Shown here: in pieces, positions 44,865 through 54,165 of the stretch
How positions within the stretch are numbered: position 1 is the stretch's first letter
How the letters are laid out: every line of letters begins with the position of its first letter
NCBI RefSeq assembly: GCF_021023085.1
Contig: NZ_PGCK01000002.1
Coordinates: 62,001 to 126,000 of the forward strand
DNA from: Methanooceanicella nereidis
Lineage (GTDB): Archaea; Halobacteriota; Methanocellia; Methanocellales; Methanocellaceae
DNA length: 64,000 nucleotides
Direction: 5' to 3'
Position numbers and translations under genes: made by a program
The notes under the pieces: generated by a model
Told to the model about the DNA's origin: nothing
Database searches by the model: none
What the model saw: the letters and a program-made list of their open reading frames with translations, nothing else

Positions 44865-45815
44865 TCAGCAGCCGTGACCATCCAGTAACATATAGATATC
44901 CGAGACCTTACCCGGCTTCAAAGATGACAGGTTAACGTAGCAGAACGGGCAGTATGTGACTATCTTTGCGGAATTTCCGTCTACAACTTTCCTTGCTTTT
45001 GAGCTTGCAAGTGACTTATCGAAGGACATAACGCCCCCTCCGGCGCCACAGCATGGGCCTGCGCTTTCCTTTCTGGAACCCGGGAGTATTTTACGCACGG
45101 TACCGGCTTTTTCTCTGGCATGGCATGGATCCTGGATCGCGAAGTCGCCTTCTAAAGTAGTCGATCCGCTCAATAAGTCAACGGCAAGGATGACCTCCGG
45201 GTCGAATCCATCCTGTCCCCGGTAATATTTATTGAAAGCATTGTAACAGCCCGGACAGATCGTTATTATCCGTTTAACGCCGGCCGTTTTGAATTTTTGT
45301 ATATTTTTCCTGACGGCCCCGGATCCAGATGCCCGGTCCCCCATGTTGAATAATATGTTGCCGCAGCAGGTCTCATCGCTTATCGTGCTGTATTCGATGC
45401 CCTTGCGTTTTAGCAGGTTTTCTGCCGCCGTTAGTATTTCCGGAGTTTTATAGGTGGGTGTGCATCCTCTGAATAGCACGGTCTCTTTGATGCCCCCGGT
45501 ATTTTCCCTGCGTACAGGCATCATGCCGTATGGATTACCGAACTCGTTGATGTTTTTGTTTATCCTGGTCAAATGAGGCGCAACGAGGCCTTTGTTCACA
45601 GCAGTGTTTCTTACGCTCAGATTCAGGTCCGCCAGCCTGCAGTTATTACATAATGCACACCTGTAAAGTCCGTCAAGGTCTTTTTCATTCAGGCTGCCGG
45701 TCACCCTTGTCTTTAAATAATAATATAAAGAGCTTAGCGGTAAGCAATCTCTTGTATCAATGTTTTCATCATATGTCTTACTGGATATTTTTTGAGTAAT
45801 TGATGATCCCTCCAT
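44865..45815 (-). CDS. CCG-domain iron-sulfur protein, HdrD/GlpC-like (316 aa)
   Basis: Two CCG-type cysteine modules: ETCCGNILFNMGDRASG with CPGCYNAFNKYYRG, and DPCHAREKAG with GPCCGAGGGVMSF and CPFCYVNLSS. These bind noncubane Fe-S clusters for heterodisulfide-like chemistry. The N-terminal ferredoxin part is degenerate: YRCALCNNCRLADLN has only CX2CX2C and no following Cys-Pro. No ribosome binding site precedes ATG 45815. An upstream frame (MSASREISGEAAIKPMIDRK) one register off hints at a possible N-terminal frameshift. Stand-alone; electron partner unknown. Confidence 0.8.
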   Translation of the reverse strand: MEGSSITQKISSKTYDENIDTRDCLPLSSLYYYLKTRVTGSLNEKDLDGLYRCALCNNCRLADLNLSVRNTAVNKGLVAPHLTRINKNINEFGNPYGMMPVRRENTGGIKETVLFRGCTPTYKTPEILTAAENLLKRKGIEYSTISDETCCGNILFNMGDRASGSGAVRKNIQKFKTAGVKRIITICPGCYNAFNKYYRGQDGFDPEVILAVDLLSGSTTLEGDFAIQDPCHAREKAGTVRKILPGSRKESAGPCCGAGGGVMSFDKSLASSKARKVVDGNSAKIVTYCPFCYVNLSSLKPGKVSDIYMLLDGHGC

Positions 45816-46028
45816 TTCGGTTCGTGTTTTTCCTGTCGATCATCGGCTTTATAGCGGCTTCGCCGGATATTTCGCGGGAAGCGCTCATAATATCAGGTAA
45901 AAAGGTATGTTTAACATACTGTTATTACCAATTAAATCGATGTTATGTAAGCTATTTATTGATTATTGATTAAGTTAATATACCATGGTATATCATTAAA
46001 TTTTAAATACTCTGGAGTAAGATATGCG

Positions 46029-47069
46029 ATGGGCGGCAGAACAAGAGCGAGAGGAGAAAAAGAGCCGACAGGCAAAACCAAGTCAACCATTCTCCTGTAT
46101 CTGGCCAATAACGGGGAGAGCACGTTCACGCAGATCAGGATACACCTGCAGGAGCAGTGTAACATAAAAAGTTCCAAGGACGTAAGGCTGCACCTGGAAG
46201 ACCTTGCATCCGACGACAGGTTTGCGCTTATCGACAAGATCCCCCATGGTAACGGCAACGCTAATTCATACCGTATCAGGGATGGCTTCACCGGCCTGAA
46301 AAGGCTTCATAACTTCCTGAATAGATACGGCGCTGTGCCTGCATTGATGAAAACCCGGTACTTCCGTGACTATACGACCTCAAGGGACTTCATAGTCAAG
46401 GCAAGGGCCAACATCAGCCGGAACACGACGCTGGCGCTATACGATAGCATTATGGACGACAAAAAGTACGAAAAGCTCAAGTCGTTGCTGCGGGACATCT
46501 CCGAAGACGACAGGGCGATGCTGATCGCATGGATGGACAGGATCAGGTGTCATGACCGTGACGATATGGATTCGGGTGGCTTCCTGCTGGTACTCGACTC
46601 GATAAAGTCCGGAGACATCGACAGGCTTGGCGACATCATGAACGATTTCGTGCAATTGAGCGGTGTGATGGATACAGGAGCTGCCCGGGATAAATTCAGC
46701 AGGCTGATGTTTGAGCTGGCTATCCCCGAAAGCCAGAGAGAAAAGTTTTCGGCCATTTTACGCCTTTCACCGGGCGCTTTTGACTACATGCTGAACTCTA
46801 CGTCTAGCAACCCGCTATTCCCGCCGAACCCGTTCCCGGCATACGTCACCAGCATGATCATCTCACGCATGTTTCGCGGGCAAAAAGCGCTGTTCGACGA
46901 AAGTATGGGCAGGTGGGCGGATTATGTGTCGACGATCCCAAAATTATCCGGCGAGCCCCCGATATTGCTTATAACAAGGTCGCTATTCGTGGCCGACATG
47001 GTCCGCGGCGACCTGGCGGTGAAGGAAGTACCCGATGAGACGCTAAGGCTGATCTTCTCCGATACATGA
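46029..47069 (+). CDS. Winged-helix-type protein of unknown function (346 aa)
   Basis: N-terminal ~70 residues read as a winged helix (STILLYLANNGESTFTQIRI, HLQEQCNIKSSKDVRLHLED), preceded by a basic GGRTRARGEKEPTGKTK. The C-terminal ~270 residues are helical and unrecognised (AMLIAWMDRIRCHDRDDMDS). A transcription-factor role is plausible but unproven. ATG 46029 was chosen with GGAG about 12 bp upstream; the frame extends to 45966. TATA-like sequence lies near 45985-46010. Confidence 0.65.
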   Translation: MGGRTRARGEKEPTGKTKSTILLYLANNGESTFTQIRIHLQEQCNIKSSKDVRLHLEDLASDDRFALIDKIPHGNGNANSYRIRDGFTGLKRLHNFLNRYGAVPALMKTRYFRDYTTSRDFIVKARANISRNTTLALYDSIMDDKKYEKLKSLLRDISEDDRAMLIAWMDRIRCHDRDDMDSGGFLLVLDSIKSGDIDRLGDIMNDFVQLSGVMDTGAARDKFSRLMFELAIPESQREKFSAILRLSPGAFDYMLNSTSSNPLFPPNPFPAYVTSMIISRMFRGQKALFDESMGRWADYVSTIPKLSGEPPILLITRSLFVADMVRGDLAVKEVPDETLRLIFSDT

Positions 47070-47177
47070 AAAGGTGATGGGATAATTATTAGTTCATACT
47101 GGTGACACACTTTTTCACCGTAACAATTATCAAACTAAAGCGTAATTATGACTAAAAGAATTTAACAGGTGTAAATC

Positions 47178-47882
47178 ATGGCAGTTCAGAAAGGAGATTA
47201 CATTAAGCTTTCATTCACCGGTAAGCTACAGAATGGCACCATATTTGACACCACGGATGCGAACGTGGCAAAGGAATACGGCCTGTATAATGAAAACGCG
47301 AAATATGGGCCTCAGACCGTTATCGTCGGAAAGGGCTTCATAGTACCGGGATTAGATGAGGATTTGATCGGACAGGAAATCGGAAAGAAGACCGAGGTGA
47401 CATTACCGCCCGAGAAGGGATTCGGTATCAAGCGCCTTGAGCTCATCGAGACAGTGCCCGTAAAGAAATTCAAGGAGCCTGTAAGGCCGGGAATGAGAGT
47501 CACGATGGGCCAGCAGACCGGCATGGTCGAAAGCGTAGCAGGCGGCAGGGCAAGGATAAACTTCAACTCACCCCTGGCAGGCGAGACGCTTACCTACCAG
47601 TACGAGGTAGACTCCATCATCGAAGGCAAAGAGGAAAGGATAGCAGCGACCCTTGAGATGTACACGGGCCGCGACATCGAGTACAGCATAGACGGCGACA
47701 GAGTCATCATTGAGGTTCCGAAAGAGTTCACTTTCAACCAGAGATGGGGATTCGCCAAGAGCGCCATAGCCGCACAGATAATGGAACTTGAGAACGTCAA
47801 CGCAGTCATATTCCAGGAAACTTACAAAAAGGAAGAAGCAGCCCCAGAGGCTGAAGTTGCGGCAGAGGAACAGAGCGAATAA
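47178..47882 (+). CDS. FKBP-type peptidyl-prolyl isomerase, long archaeal form (234 aa)
   Basis: FKBP core YIKLSFTGKLQNGTIFDTTD and IVGKGFIVPGLDEDLIGQEI with the insert-in-flap (SlyD-like) region around 95-140 (GMRVTMGQQTGMVESVAGGR). An extra ~80-residue C-terminal domain is shared with the next gene. Accelerates proline isomerisation and acts as chaperone. It is the first of a tandem paralog pair; the C-terminus is Glu/Ala-rich. Confidence 0.93.
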   Translation: MAVQKGDYIKLSFTGKLQNGTIFDTTDANVAKEYGLYNENAKYGPQTVIVGKGFIVPGLDEDLIGQEIGKKTEVTLPPEKGFGIKRLELIETVPVKKFKEPVRPGMRVTMGQQTGMVESVAGGRARINFNSPLAGETLTYQYEVDSIIEGKEERIAATLEMYTGRDIEYSIDGDRVIIEVPKEFTFNQRWGFAKSAIAAQIMELENVNAVIFQETYKKEEAAPEAEVAAEEQSE

Positions 47883-47898
47883 GCTCTTATGATGTTAC

Positions 47899-47923
47899 TT
47901 GAAAGGCTGCCATTGTCTTTCAA
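47899..47923 (+). terminator. Hairpin between the two FKBP genes
   Basis: TTGAAAG / CTTTCAA stem about 17 bp past the first FKBP stop, then attttagatctttttataaat. Confidence 0.5.
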
Positions 47924-48006
47924 TTAACATTTTAGATCTTTTTATAAATAGATTAATTAGTTTTAACTTATAAATAAAGTCTTAACGACTATTGCAGGTT
48001 TTTATT

Positions 48007-48684
48007 ATGTCGACAAAGATCGGAGATATTATCAAGCTTACGTATACGGGCAGGCTCGAAGACGGCACTATATTTGATACGACAGACGAGACTGTGGCCA
48101 AAGAGAATGGGATACATCAGGAAGGAAGACCGTACGGTCCTTTAGCGGTCGTCATAGGCTCGGGTTTCCTGGTCCAGGGTTTCGAAGAGGACATCACGGG
48201 TAAAAAAGCAGGATACAAAGGCAGCGTCACTGTACAGCCAGAGGTCGGCTTCGGTTTAAGGAGGGTCGAGCTCGTCGAGACTATCCCTGAAAAGAAATTT
48301 GGTTTTGAGGTCAAGCCCGGAGATGCAGTAGAGGTCGAGGGCAGGATGGGCGTAGTGCAAAGCATGTCAGGAGGCCGGGTAAAGGTCGACTTTAACGACC
48401 CTCTCGCAGGCCAGGTCATAGTCTATGAATATAAGATAGAGGACGTGATCGAAGATAAAAACACAAAGATAGGCGAGATAATAAAGCAATACGTCGGCAA
48501 AGACGCTAAATACAAGGTCGATAAGGACATGGTAACGATAGAGGTGCCCAAAGGGCTTTACCTCGATGACAACTGGCTTATCGGCAAGTTCATAGTATCA
48601 AAGTTCCTGATAAGGTTCGTCGATGTCAAGAAAGTGACACTCATCGAGACCATAGATGAGAACGATTTCAAAGAAGAGATATAA
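48007..48684 (+). CDS. FKBP-type peptidyl-prolyl isomerase, second paralog (225 aa)
   Basis: Same three-part layout as its neighbour: IIKLTYTGRLEDGTIFDTTD, IGSGFLVQGFEEDITGKKAG, flap insert GRMGVVQSMSGGRVKVDFND, and a C-terminal domain ending KKVTLIETIDENDFKEEI. ATG 48007 (MSTKIGD) was chosen; the frame has an in-phase TTG at 47992. The tandem pair probably arose by duplication; sequences have diverged substantially. Confidence 0.92.
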   Translation: MSTKIGDIIKLTYTGRLEDGTIFDTTDETVAKENGIHQEGRPYGPLAVVIGSGFLVQGFEEDITGKKAGYKGSVTVQPEVGFGLRRVELVETIPEKKFGFEVKPGDAVEVEGRMGVVQSMSGGRVKVDFNDPLAGQVIVYEYKIEDVIEDKNTKIGEIIKQYVGKDAKYKVDKDMVTIEVPKGLYLDDNWLIGKFIVSKFLIRFVDVKKVTLIETIDENDFKEEI

Positions 48685-48694
48685 TTGAAGCCGT

Positions 48695-48733
48695 ATCACG
48701 AAAGTCCTGTTCAGACCTTTCGTGATCTTTTTT
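48695..48733 (+). terminator. Strong terminator after the FKBP pair
   Basis: ATCACGAAAG / CTTTCGTGAT stem (48695-48726) directly followed by cttttttt. Confidence 0.8.
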
Positions 48734-48817
48734 TGAACCCTGAATGACTGGCGCTCATTTTTATTCTCTCATTACTTATGGGGTAATCCCAAGTTTTATA
48801 TACCTAGATATATACAG

Positions 48818-48839
48818 TATAGTGTGTTATATAACTATA
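48818..48839. promoter_or_regulatory. Inverted repeat in the padR-type promoter
   Basis: TATAGT and ACTATA separated by 10 bp, just downstream of TATA-like tttatatacc (48795). PadR regulators often bind such AT-rich palindromes at their own promoter; low certainty. Confidence 0.35.
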
Positions 48840-48872
48840 TGAGTCACATAATATTTAGAGTGACTATGAGTG

Positions 48873-49211
48873 ATGCGAATGGCTGATATCCTGGAAAGGT
48901 TCGAGACCGAAGTTAAAAGAGGCGTGATGCAGGTAGCCGTCATGTGCCTGCTGGATCAGGAAATGTATGGCTATGACATCATAAAGAGCCTGAAGGAGAA
49001 CGGCCTTAACGTTGAGGAAGGGACGCTTTACCCCATACTGAGGCGTCTTGAAGATGAGGGGCTTCTGTCGAGCCGTTGGGAGACCGTGGGCCCGAGACCA
49101 AGAAAGTACTATATCATTACTGACAAAGGTAAAGATGTTAGAGTAAAACTGCTGGCATCGCTAAGGTCAATAATGTTCGCAGTGGATAAGATAGCTGTAC
49201 AAATGGTGTGA
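48873..49211 (+). CDS. PadR-family transcriptional regulator (112 aa)
   Basis: PadR winged helix: VMCLLDQEMYGYDIIKSLKE, EGTLYPILRRLEDEGLLSSR, KYYIITDKGKD. It forms dimers that sense stress or membrane conditions. ATG 48873 was chosen (GTG 48870 and ATG 48879 are near). The next gene overlaps by 4 bp (GTGA) and carries a HAAS domain, the standard PadR partner arrangement, so they form a two-gene regulatory unit. Confidence 0.93.
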   Translation: MRMADILERFETEVKRGVMQVAVMCLLDQEMYGYDIIKSLKENGLNVEEGTLYPILRRLEDEGLLSSRWETVGPRPRKYYIITDKGKDVRVKLLASLRSIMFAVDKIAVQMV

Positions 49212-50146
49212 GGGAGAGCATGTACGATAAGATTATAGATGACTACCTGAATGATGTGACAAGGGATATGGACCCGAAACTAAAGAGCGACGTGAAAAGA
49301 GAGCTTAAGACGCATATCCTTGATAGCGCAGAAGCGCTTGCATCGGAGAGGTATGTTCCTGCGGACGAGAACATTGTAAGAGAAGTGATCTCAAAAATGG
49401 GTTCCCCGAAAGAGATAGCCTCCAGGTATCCTTCCAGGAAAGGATCCAAGAAAGCAAAAGAATTCATGGACGTGTTAAAAGTACTGGCAGGATTAATTGT
49501 AGCATTCACTATCGCCGGTATCGTTATGACGATGATAGCACCGGAATTAGGGCTTCCGGTACATCTCATCCTGACCGGTGTCGTTCCGGCCATGATCATT
49601 GCTGTCATTGTAATAAGCATTATCTTCGCGATAATTTATATTTACGAGTCCAGGCTAAAGATGACTTATGAGGAAAAGATCAAAAAGATGAACGAAAACC
49701 TTGAGAAGCCGTCTTCACCAATAAGAGTGGCTATAATCACTATATGTAACCTGGTATTCCTGGCAGTAATAAATCTCTACTGGGATAAAGTTCCTGCCAT
49801 CATAGTCTTTGAGGGAGATAAGCCCACAGGCATTGTGTCGTTATTCTCTCCGGATTTTGCGACATTCATCCCTTACATTAATATGCTGATAATTGCGACG
49901 ATAATCGTTAACCTCCTGTATTTGCTGATAAAAAGTAAATGGATACCGTCGGCACTGGAGACAGTTCTCGGTATAGCAAGCGCGATCCTGATATACGGCC
50001 TGATCACCATGTTCCCGTTCAATCCGGAACTGATTTCGGAAATTGTCCTCGGTATAAAATTACTGCTGGCGTTTGTCTTGATCATGACGCTGTTCGGGGC
50101 GGTAAAAAATCTCTGGCAGGCGATAATACTGGCGATCGGGAAGTAA
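49208..50146 (+). CDS. HAAS-domain membrane protein (312 aa)
   Basis: N-terminal ~75 residues form the HAAS (anti-sigma-like) fold: YDKIIDDYLNDVTRDMDPKL, SKMGSPKEIASRYPSRKG. Then seven or so hydrophobic segments (first at about 85-110). HAAS proteins partner with PadR, which is encoded just upstream with overlapping stop and start. It may tether or signal to PadR from the membrane. GTG 49208 or ATG 49220 are the possible starts. Confidence 0.85.
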   Translation: MRESMYDKIIDDYLNDVTRDMDPKLKSDVKRELKTHILDSAEALASERYVPADENIVREVISKMGSPKEIASRYPSRKGSKKAKEFMDVLKVLAGLIVAFTIAGIVMTMIAPELGLPVHLILTGVVPAMIIAVIVISIIFAIIYIYESRLKMTYEEKIKKMNENLEKPSSPIRVAIITICNLVFLAVINLYWDKVPAIIVFEGDKPTGIVSLFSPDFATFIPYINMLIIATIIVNLLYLLIKSKWIPSALETVLGIASAILIYGLITMFPFNPELISEIVLGIKLLLAFVLIMTLFGAVKNLWQAIILAIGK

Positions 50147-50235
50147 ACAGCTTCCCTATCCCTGTTTTTTGTAATAAGTATATCTGTCCTGCAAGTTACT
50201 GGTTTTTAGTTAATATGTTGATAAACCCTTTTCTT

Positions 50236-50953
50236 ACCACAAAGGCGAACAAGGAACACTTTTGATGGTCTCTGTAAAGACGTGTATGTACATCCATCAT
50301 GGGATCGATGTTTTGCCGTTGTGCCTGTCGGATGGCAGGTAGGCACGTAATTTCACAGAAACACAGAACCACAATTTTTTTAGAATTTAAGATCACGAAA
50401 TCTCTAAAGTTCACTCACCAAACCACAAATGCTCCAGTATCACCGTCAACGCACTAACACCTCAAATACACGGCTCAACGCACAAACTTCTCTAAGTCAC
50501 CAACTCTAAAACAAGACCCGAACATTCTCCAAAAACACGAAAGTTTAACTGCACGGTTGACGCTTACACGACTAATATATCCCTGCCATATGTCAGGCGA
50601 ACACAGACCGGGATATTAAACTTTAGTGGTTTGGAGAATGTTCGGGCCTTGTATTAGAGTTGGTGACTTAGAGCACTTCGAGCGTTGAGCCGTGCATTTG
50701 AGGTGTTAGTGCGTTGACGGTGATACTGGAGCCCTTCGTGGTTTTTGTGAGTCGGATTTTGGGGTCTTTGAGCCCTTAAAAAATCATATAAAAAATTTTT
50801 GTGTTTCCGTGTTTCTGTGAGGTTACGTGCCTACCTGCCATCCGACAGGCATAACCATAAAAACTATATCTCAAAGACCATTTAGTAAGAGACATTTCTC
50901 ATTCATAAAACCTGATCAAGACCCCGCTCATCAAAGATTTCGTGGTGAAAAAT
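50236..50953. repeat. Long palindromic element, copy 3 (reverse orientation of copy 2)
   Basis: Inner palindrome 50318-50855 with ends gttgtgcctgtcggatggca and complement. Flanks 50260-50317 and 50856-50953 match, in reverse order and orientation, the flanks of copy 2 (98 bp on the longer side in both). The core is likewise reversed as a whole. Both outer edges are accacaaa/cgtggt repeats (50236-50258, 50950). The DNA from 50954 to 51123 shows no gene. Confidence 0.9.
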
Positions 50954-51123
50954 AGCTCTTTTTCATCCTCCCTGATCCAAAGCAATGTAATTATAGAATA
51001 GATAAGAGCTAAAGAAGCCACGGAGCGGATATCAAAATATCGGCAAGAGTTAACGATACAAGAACAGCGATGGAAAACTTTGAAAACTGGATGAGAAGGC
51101 TGTATTTATACAGCCAGGTCATT

Positions 51124-51567
51124 TTATACTCTAAGCTCTACTTTTTTAAGGGTCAGCCCCTTCGGGCATGTGATGTGATCATCGCCCAGCACTTCGGCTA
51201 TTGTATACTTGTCACCGCTGACAAGTCCGGTAGGATGGCATATCTCATAATGAGGGCAGGAATCTTCACATTCGGGCTCCTCATATATGATCCTGGATCC
51301 GTTGAAAGCCTTGCGTGACTCTATCATCGCTATTATCGGACATGGGACCACTTCGACGGCCTTGACGCTTGTATCGTGGAGGTAGCAGTCGTGCTCCATG
51401 CCGTTCCTTAAGGCGACAACACGGTATTTTTTATTCCGGTCAAGGTTTATACAGGTATTCTTTAACTTGCACTTTTCACACTCGCCCACAGCGCCGCGAA
51501 AGATAAACTCTGTACCCACCTTTGCAAGTTTACTGCCGATTAAAGTTATTGTAGTAGATTCGCTCAT
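51124..51567 (-). CDS. UPF0179 family protein (147 aa)
   Basis: Archaeal family of unknown function with eight or more cysteines in CX2C-type groups: GECEKCKLKNTCINL, HDCYLHD, PCPIIAM, EDSCPHYEICHPTG, HITCPKGL. These probably bind a metal cluster or zinc. ATG 51567 (MSESTTIT) has GGAGTGA about 6 bp upstream. It is transcribed away from the palindromic element. Neighbouring HdrA is on the same strand, 230 bp upstream. Confidence 0.88.
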   Translation of the reverse strand: MSESTTITLIGSKLAKVGTEFIFRGAVGECEKCKLKNTCINLDRNKKYRVVALRNGMEHDCYLHDTSVKAVEVVPCPIIAMIESRKAFNGSRIIYEEPECEDSCPHYEICHPTGLVSGDKYTIAEVLGDDHITCPKGLTLKKVELRV

Positions 51568-51795
51568 GTAAGTCACTCCTGAAATTCTGATATAATAAGG
51601 ATCAAAGTAATAAGTATAGCATGATCACTTTAGATATTAGACTACCTATAACATTAAAAAGTTTCTCTACCAAATATAAAAAACCAGACCATCGGGCTTA
51701 TTTTGGTTTTGATCGGTCGAACGGCTCTTTATAGACGTTTATATGCCTGTCGTCAGGAAAAATACTACGATCATATGGCTGACCGCCGAAAGATG

Positions 51796-54165
51796 CTATC
51801 GAGGTATCGCTTCGTTCTGAACTGCCTGTGATCCTGCCTGGATCGTCCCGTTAATGTTCTTTAACTCCAGCATATGGGCAAATCTTTCCATCCTTTTCGC
51901 CATGCCGCGGAAGTGAGGCAGGTAAGCCTCGTAATAAAATATCCTGTCCGGATCTATGCCGAGAGCAGCCGCTTTTTCCTTATGCTCGTTAACACGCTTT
52001 GCTACGTTAGCTCTAATGGCACCGCTTGATGCGTTCACTGTGCCGTCGCCGAGAAAGATGCCCAGCGCACCCCTTTCGAAAGCGTACAGGAGGTGTTTCG
52101 TTTCAAGACGCATAACCGAAGGCAGCCGTATTATACGGACCGATGACGGATAAGGCACTCTGTTGGTGCCTATGTTATCGGCAGCCACGTATGCGATCAT
52201 CTCATCAAGGAAAGCCAGTATCTTAGGCCCTCCTGCCAGCAAGGCGTCTATTCTGGCATAAATTTCCTCGTCGCTGTTCGAAGGCATGCTGATGGCGTGC
52301 TCGGGGCACCTGCTGATACAGCCGCCGAGACCTATGCATGACAGCGGGTCGATCTTTATCGTGCCGTTCTTATACGGGGCATTGTAAGGGCAAAGTTCTA
52401 TGCACTTGCCGCATCCGCTGCACTTTTCCGGGTCGATGACCGCGAATTTTGGCTCTATTGATATCGTTCCGCCGTTGACGAGTTCCGCCGCCATGGAAGC
52501 GGCTGCCTTTGCCTGTATGATAGAGTCGGTGACATCCTTTGCTCCCTGTGCCGTACCGCATACGAAAACCCCGCGCGACGTAGTCGATACCGGCTCCAGC
52601 TTCGGGTGTTTTTCTTTGATGAAAAGTTCCTGGGTAAGTCCGATATTCAGCGCCCGGGCAGTCTCTATCGTGCCCTCCGAAGGCTCCAGCGCACAAGACA
52701 GCACGACCATGTCCGCCTCTATCTCAAGAGGGCCGTTACCGAGAGTGTCTTCGACTCTGACAAGCAGCGTCTTTTCTGGCGTCTCAATGACCTCGCCCAC
52801 CCTGCCGCGGACGAACTTTACGCCCTTTTTCTGGACTTCGCGATAGTAGTTCTCAAAAGTGCCCGGCGCACGTATGTCAGTATAACAGATATACACTTCC
52901 GTGCCCGGGAAATGATCGGAAATGAAGTTCGCATGTTTTAACGCCGTCATACAGCAGATCTTTGAGCAATACGGTAATGAGCCGGGCTTTTCATCCCTTG
53001 AGCCGACACACTGTACCATGACTATACGCTGCGGGACCTTTTCGCTTACCGGCAGCATAAGTTTGCCCAGTGTAGGCCCGTTGACCGCAAGAAGCCTTGC
53101 GAGTTCCATCTGGGTGATCACGCCTTCGTATTTTTTATAGCCAAGCTCATATTTTTCCGACGGGTCAAGCTCGTTGTGGCCCGTTGCCACTACAATGGCG
53201 CCGACCCTTAAAAGCCTTTTAACCGGCTCTCTTGACAGGTCTATGGCGCCTGCGCCGCATTCCTTGACGCATTTGCCGCATTTTTTACAGGCTTCATCAT
53301 CTATAGTATATGCCGTCGGGACCGCCTGCGGGAAAGGCCTGTATATGGCAGTTCTTTTCGAAAGCCCTGCATTCCATTCGTCCGGCACGCTTACACAGCA
53401 TACACGTGAGCATTTTCCGCATGATGTGCATATTTCGGGATCCACGTATACAGGGCCCTGCTCTATCGTGACTCGAAAATCCCCTGCATGGCCTGCTATG
53501 TTTACCGCCTTTGAAAGAGTCAATACCTCTATGTTCTTATTCCTGGATACTTCGCCCATCAAGGGCGCAAGCGAGCACATGGCGCATTCTTCGGTGAGCC
53601 TTTCGGGCGAGAAAACTTTCCCTATTTTTACCATATTTCCGCCGATGCTCGAGTTTTTCTCGACGAGGTATACCTTAATGCCATGTTTAGCAAGCGACAA
53701 AGCTGCTGTGATGCCGGCAATGCCTCCGCCGATGACCATTGCGCTTTTCTCGACGTCGACATGGTATTCTTTCAAAGGCTTTGCCTGCCTCATTGCAAAT
53801 ATCGAAGATCTCACGATATCGGCCGCCCTTCCGGTCGGATCATCGCCGGAGACCCAGGAGCACTGCTCCCTGATGTTCGCTATGTCGACAAAATTAGGGT
53901 TCAGGTCCGCATCGGTCACGCATTCCTTGAACGTGCCCTCGTGGACGTTCGGGGAGCATGCGGCGACAACGACGCGGTCAAGGCCAAGCTCTTTTATCCT
54001 GTCCTTTATCAGCGACTGGCCTGCTACAGAGCACAGGTATGGAAAATCCTCTACACACCTTACACCTTCTGCGGATACGCGAGCTTTTAGCTCCTCGATG
54101 TTCACCGTGCCGGAGATGTTATCGCCGCAGTGGCATATGAATACGCCTATAGATGGGTCTTTCAT
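51796..54165 (-). CDS. hdrA: HdrA-like subunit with cysteine-less MvhD-type C-terminal domain (789 aa)
   Basis: Heterodisulfide reductase A family. N-terminal cluster region GVFICHCGDNISG, VVVAACSPNVHEGTF; FAD site AMVIGGGIAGITAALSLAKH (about 141-160); four ferredoxin-type motifs (CTSCGKCSRVC, CKKCGKCVKEC, CSGCGKCIELC, CIGLGGCISRC, the last lacking the standard second Cys). The C-terminal ~110 residues align with MvhD (KILAFLDEMIAYVAAD, YPSSVRIIRLP, GALGIFLGDGTVNASSG), but all the 2Fe-2S cysteines are replaced. It overlaps HdrB by 4 bp. The cofactor content suggests an electron-bifurcating-type core without the hydrogenase link. Confidence 0.9.
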   Translation of the reverse strand: MKDPSIGVFICHCGDNISGTVNIEELKARVSAEGVRCVEDFPYLCSVAGQSLIKDRIKELGLDRVVVAACSPNVHEGTFKECVTDADLNPNFVDIANIREQCSWVSGDDPTGRAADIVRSSIFAMRQAKPLKEYHVDVEKSAMVIGGGIAGITAALSLAKHGIKVYLVEKNSSIGGNMVKIGKVFSPERLTEECAMCSLAPLMGEVSRNKNIEVLTLSKAVNIAGHAGDFRVTIEQGPVYVDPEICTSCGKCSRVCCVSVPDEWNAGLSKRTAIYRPFPQAVPTAYTIDDEACKKCGKCVKECGAGAIDLSREPVKRLLRVGAIVVATGHNELDPSEKYELGYKKYEGVITQMELARLLAVNGPTLGKLMLPVSEKVPQRIVMVQCVGSRDEKPGSLPYCSKICCMTALKHANFISDHFPGTEVYICYTDIRAPGTFENYYREVQKKGVKFVRGRVGEVIETPEKTLLVRVEDTLGNGPLEIEADMVVLSCALEPSEGTIETARALNIGLTQELFIKEKHPKLEPVSTTSRGVFVCGTAQGAKDVTDSIIQAKAAASMAAELVNGGTISIEPKFAVIDPEKCSGCGKCIELCPYNAPYKNGTIKIDPLSCIGLGGCISRCPEHAISMPSNSDEEIYARIDALLAGGPKILAFLDEMIAYVAADNIGTNRVPYPSSVRIIRLPSVMRLETKHLLYAFERGALGIFLGDGTVNASSGAIRANVAKRVNEHKEKAAALGIDPDRIFYYEAYLPHFRGMAKRMERFAHMLELKNINGTIQAGSQAVQNEAIPR

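Noticed and set aside
33902-50953. Core inversion inside a fixed palindrome (invertase-like switch)
   Set aside because: The unique flanks are reversed along with the core, so the entire element is inverted, not only the centre; no recombinase gene is nearby.
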